Part shown: positions 61,199-64,000 of the stretch, piece by piece
Layout: every line of letters begins with the position of its first letter
Position numbering within the stretch: the stretch's first letter is position 1
Notes under the pieces: model-generated
The model's input: the letters and a program-made list of their open reading frames with translations, nothing else
What the model was told of the DNA's origin: nothing
Database searches by the model: none
Made by a program: the position numbers and the translations under genes
Source of the DNA: Cohaesibacter intestini
GTDB lineage: Bacteria > Pseudomonadota > Alphaproteobacteria > Rhizobiales > Cohaesibacteraceae
NCBI RefSeq assembly: GCF_003324485.1
Contig: NZ_QODK01000002.1
Coordinates: forward strand, 992,001-1,056,000
Direction of reading: 5' to 3'
DNA: 64,000 nt

Positions 61199-61806
61199 CC
61201 CCGGCGCGACAACGACACTGGCTTAAACTCCCCGCCATGCTGATCGGCATGGCGGGTTTTGCCTTGATCCTCTGGGCAGGTTGGATTCCTGCCAAGGCCA
61301 AGCTGGCACAATTTCTCCTCCAGCGCGCCTGGATGGAAAGCCAGACCACAGGCACCCCGGTCAAGGCATGGGGCTGGGCCGACACATGGCCCGTCGCCAA
61401 ATTGTCCATTCCGGCCATTGCCTTTGAAGCGATTATCCTGCGCGAGGCGGGTGGCGAGGGTCTTGCCTTCGGGCCTGTTCTGCTCAACCAGTCAGCATCC
61501 TTGGGCGAGGATGGCCTGTCGGTGATTTCCGCCCACCGCGACACCCATTTCAAACCACTGGCCCAACTGAAGCCGGGCATGAAAATCCACATTGAGCCTC
61601 TCAAGGGTCTGACACTCACCTATCAGGTCGAACAAATGCGCATTGCCCCTTGGGACCGCTCCGGCCTCAGCAAGGACAGCTTTGAGCCAACCCTTGCACT
61701 CACCTCCTGTTGGCCCTTTGAAGATGTCACTCCCGGCCCGTTGCGTTTCATTGCCGAGGCTCGTCTGCTCCAGTCCCTCCCCTCAACGCAGGCAGCCCCA
61801 TTGTGA
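61195..61806 (+). CDS. Class GN sortase
   Basis: The 203-aa protein has one N-terminal helix (about 12-32) and a sortase domain with His114 in SAHRDTHF, Cys172 in LTSCWPF and Arg184. Class GN enzymes are Gram-negative sortases that typically serve one neighbouring LPxTA-type substrate. The upstream gene encodes just that. It probably works in the periplasm; whether it joins the target to another molecule or only cleaves it is unknown. Confidence 0.93.
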   Translation: MTPARQRHWLKLPAMLIGMAGFALILWAGWIPAKAKLAQFLLQRAWMESQTTGTPVKAWGWADTWPVAKLSIPAIAFEAIILREAGGEGLAFGPVLLNQSASLGEDGLSVISAHRDTHFKPLAQLKPGMKIHIEPLKGLTLTYQVEQMRIAPWDRSGLSKDSFEPTLALTSCWPFEDVTPGPLRFIAEARLLQSLPSTQAAPL

Positions 61807-61873
61807 TCAACCCTACGCATCCCTACGTAGAAGAAAGCAAGACGCCTTTCTTCTGACCGGACGGAGATGCTTC

Positions 61874-63109
61874 ATGACTGCACATACACCCCCTGATATC
61901 GCAGCCCGCAAGATGCCCTCATTCAAGGCGGTTGATATGCGAGATCCTCGCTCAAATATCGCAGGAACAAATCTGATGTGGGCCATGCTGGCCCTTGCCA
62001 CGGCCTTCTTCCTGGCCACCAGTCTGTCGAAGGCAAATGCCCAACAGACTCCCAGTCTTGAAACCCAGACCGGCCCGATCGAAATCGAACAAATAGCCAC
62101 ATTCGATCGTCCCTGGGGCATGGCCTTTTTGTCAAGAACACAGTTGCTGGTGACCGAACGAACCGGTGGTCTATGGCTGTTTGACACTGCATCAGGAGAA
62201 AAGACGGCGGTTAAAAACCCGCCCTCAGCCCATGTCGCCGGTCAGGGCGGGCTGCTGGATGTCGCCCTCCACCCGGATTTCAGCCAGACCAACTGGGCCT
62301 ATTTCACCCTCGCACGCCAGTCCGAAGGGGGCACGGGAACCACTCTGGTGCGGGCCAAATTGTCAGGTCTCGGAACGGGTTCACCAACCCTGTCGGATCA
62401 GCAAACCCTGTATGAAGTCCTGCCCAGCGCCGGAACCTACCATTATGGCTCCCGCATCGCTTTTGCCGCGGATGGCAACCTCTATGTCACCTTCGGCGAC
62501 CATGGGGTACGCCCAAGAGCGCAGGATGTCACCAACGCCTCTGGCTCGGTTATCCGCCTGACAGACGACGGATCGATCCCCGCTGACAATCCGTCCTTCG
62601 GTGCCAATGCCAAAGAGGGACTATGGTCGATTGGCCATCGCAATCCGCAAGGTGCCGCCATCCATCCCGAAACCGGTCAACTCTGGACCGTTGAACATGG
62701 CGCCCGGGGCGGTGATGAAATCAATCGTCCGGAAGCAGGCAAAAATTATGGCTGGCCAACCATTTCCTATGGCCGTCACTATTCCGGAGGCCGCATCGGC
62801 GAAGGCACTCAGAAGGCCGGCATGGAGCAGCCGATCCACTATTGGGACCCATCCATAGCACCGTCCGGTTTGGCCTTTTATGATGGCGATCTGTTCCCCG
62901 ACTGGAAAGGCAACCTGTTTGTTGGTGCCTTGAAGGACCAGAAACTGGTCCGCCTGACCCTTGAGGGAAACCGGGTCACCCATGAGGAAATTCTGCTTGA
63001 GCGGCTTTATGGTCGCATCCGCGATGTGCGCTCCGGCCCCGACGGTGCCCTTTGGTTGTTGACCGACTCCTCGCGTGGTGCCTTGCTACGGATCACCCCC
63101 GCCCGATGA
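61874..63109 (+). CDS. PQQ-dependent sugar dehydrogenase (YliI/GSDH family)
   Basis: The 411-aa protein has an N-terminal signal (cut near ANA/QQ, about residue 56) and a six-blade beta-propeller with DRPWGMAFL, HVAGQGGLLDVALHPDF, GHRNPQGAAIHPETG and WTVEHGARGGDEIN. It would oxidise aldose sugars in the periplasm using PQQ. ACGGAGATGCTTC precedes ATG 61874. Linkage to the sortase pair may be coincidental. Confidence 0.9.
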   Translation: MTAHTPPDIAARKMPSFKAVDMRDPRSNIAGTNLMWAMLALATAFFLATSLSKANAQQTPSLETQTGPIEIEQIATFDRPWGMAFLSRTQLLVTERTGGLWLFDTASGEKTAVKNPPSAHVAGQGGLLDVALHPDFSQTNWAYFTLARQSEGGTGTTLVRAKLSGLGTGSPTLSDQQTLYEVLPSAGTYHYGSRIAFAADGNLYVTFGDHGVRPRAQDVTNASGSVIRLTDDGSIPADNPSFGANAKEGLWSIGHRNPQGAAIHPETGQLWTVEHGARGGDEINRPEAGKNYGWPTISYGRHYSGGRIGEGTQKAGMEQPIHYWDPSIAPSGLAFYDGDLFPDWKGNLFVGALKDQKLVRLTLEGNRVTHEEILLERLYGRIRDVRSGPDGALWLLTDSSRGALLRITPAR

Positions 63110-63186
63110 TCCATCAATTTCCCTGCGCAATCCATCGAAACTATTCAATTGATTGATCGCAGAAAATGGCGTAATTCCGTTTGACC

Positions 63187-63213
63187 GGGCCGACAAGCCT
63201 CCCTTGTCGGCCC
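63187..63213 (+). terminator. Hairpin after the PQQ dehydrogenase
   Basis: GGGCCGACAAG pairs with CTTGTCGGCCC (11 bp, loop of five); there is little U after it. Confidence 0.55.
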
Positions 63214-63265
63214 TTGATGACTTTATGACAGACCCGCCTCAAAAAATGTGTCCGGAAGTGATGCC

Positions 63266-64000
63266 ATGTCCCGTTTGACTGCCAATAGCCTGTTGTTGAT
63301 CGCCGCCATGGTCTGGGGCGCTGCCTTCGTGGCCCAATCCACCGCCATGGACTCCATCGGTCCGCTCAGCTTCACAGGCGTCCGCTTCCTTCTGGCCGCC
63401 ATCTCGGTCGCCCCCTTTGCCTATTTCGAGTGGCGCAAAAGCGAAAAACGCATTCCCCTCAGGGGCATGTTGCAAAGTGCCTTTGTCGGCGCAATCTTCT
63501 TCATTGCCATCACCTTGCAGCAATATGGCTTTTTCACCACCTCTGTCACCAATGCCGGTTTCCTGACTGCGCTCTATGTGGTCTTCACCCCGATCATGGG
63601 GATCGTGATCCTGCGCACCTGGCCCAATGCCTATATCTGGCCCATCGTGGCGATTGCCTTGATCGGAGCCTATCTGTTGGCCGGTAGACTGGAAAGCATG
63701 GCCGTCGGTGATCTGCTGAATGTCTTGAGCGGCCTGTTCTGGGCCTTGCAAATCATTCTGATCGGTCGGCTTGTCCTCCAATATGGCAATCCGATCACCA
63801 TTGCCTGCCTCCAGTTCCTCACAGCCGGTCTATTGGGCATGCTGTTCGGCCTGCCGATTGAAGGTCTGGCGCTGCACAATCTGACCGGTGCCTGGTTTGA
63901 AATCATCTATACTGGCGTCTTTTCAGGTGGCCTGTCCTTCACCTTGCAAGCCATCGGCCAGCGCTACACGCCACCAGCCGATGCTGCCATTCTGCTGTCG
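63266..64000 (+). CDS. EamA-family drug/metabolite transporter, partial
   Basis: The frame from ATG 63266 runs to the window edge with 245 codons and no stop. It has eight or more membrane helices in the DMT pattern, with MVWGAAFVAQSTAMDSIGP and FFTTSVTNAGFLTALYVVFTP in the first EamA repeat. It likely exports small metabolites. The C-terminus lies outside the window. Confidence 0.88.
   Translation, partial: MSRLTANSLLLIAAMVWGAAFVAQSTAMDSIGPLSFTGVRFLLAAISVAPFAYFEWRKSEKRIPLRGMLQSAFVGAIFFIAITLQQYGFFTTSVTNAGFLTALYVVFTPIMGIVILRTWPNAYIWPIVAIALIGAYLLAGRLESMAVGDLLNVLSGLFWALQIILIGRLVLQYGNPITIACLQFLTAGLLGMLFGLPIEGLALHNLTGAWFEIIYTGVFSGGLSFTLQAIGQRYTPPADAAILLS

Overview
This window looks like chromosomal core DNA of a marine alphaproteobacterium of the order Hyphomicrobiales (Rhizobiales). 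The evidence is a CpdR response regulator, the yqeY-dnaG-rpoD block, separated carA and carB, the carB-greA-lrp-ELM1-trxB-lysR gene order followed by an AbcR-type small RNA, an MmgR-like small RNA, a ROSE-type thermometer on an hsp20 gene, DUF2336 and DUF459 proteins, and a class GN sortase with its target (a pair named from marine proteobacteria). A member or relative of Cohaesibacter is a guess only. I see no transposase, integrase, phage gene or CRISPR array.

Layout. 0-2.2 kb: end of a TetR-type regulator, about 1 kb without recognisable genes, a tRNA-Val with an inverted copy of its 5' end nearby, and cpdR. 2.5-8.1 kb: N-formylglutamate amidohydrolase, an MmgR-like sRNA on the minus strand, the bufferin cluster (bufA precursor, bufB DUF692 oxidase, bufC DUF2063 partner, DoxX membrane protein), and a threonine aldolase-like enzyme. 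8.2-17.8 kb: hsp20 with thermometer, a small secreted basic protein, a lysophospholipase-like hydrolase, hisN, a DUF459/lytic transglycosylase pair, galU, a VOC protein, DUF2336 and trmO. 17.8-21.7 kb: ettA, a PAS-GGDEF diguanylate cyclase and ung. 21.7-30 kb: one long run of a CecR-like repressor and two consecutive ABC export modules (HlyD/ATPase/ABC-2 permease, then LolD-type ATPase/FtsX permease/MacA-like adaptor). 30-36.5 kb: tRNA(CAT), a SIMPL protein, rpoD, dnaG, yqeY. 36.8-48.6 kb: carA, a YpfJ zinc peptidase, a small XRE regulator, carB, greA, lrp, an ELM1 protein, trxB, an LsrB/VtlR-like LysR gene and an AbcR-like sRNA. 48.8-55.2 kb: msrP, an HD-GYP protein, an EF-G paralogue and an aspartate aminotransferase. 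55.6-58.4 kb: an octaheme tetrathionate-reductase-family cytochrome c with a membrane cytochrome b, and a DUF2892 protein. 58.7-64 kb: a VIT/VWA protein with an LPKTA sorting signal, its class GN sortase, a PQQ sugar dehydrogenase and the start of an EamA transporter.

How parts work together. The bufferin operon should make a secreted, cysteine-modified, metal-binding peptide. The octaheme cytochrome and cytochrome b look like a quinol-linked periplasmic reductase for sulfur or nitrogen oxyanions. The sortase probably serves only the surface protein encoded just before it. The two ABC modules probably form a drug or envelope-stress export locus under one repressor. The most unusual pieces are the bufferin cluster, the sortase pair, the octaheme module, the three RNA regulators and the orphan tRNA-Val fragment. 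All identifications rest on reading the sequence by eye; no database search was run.
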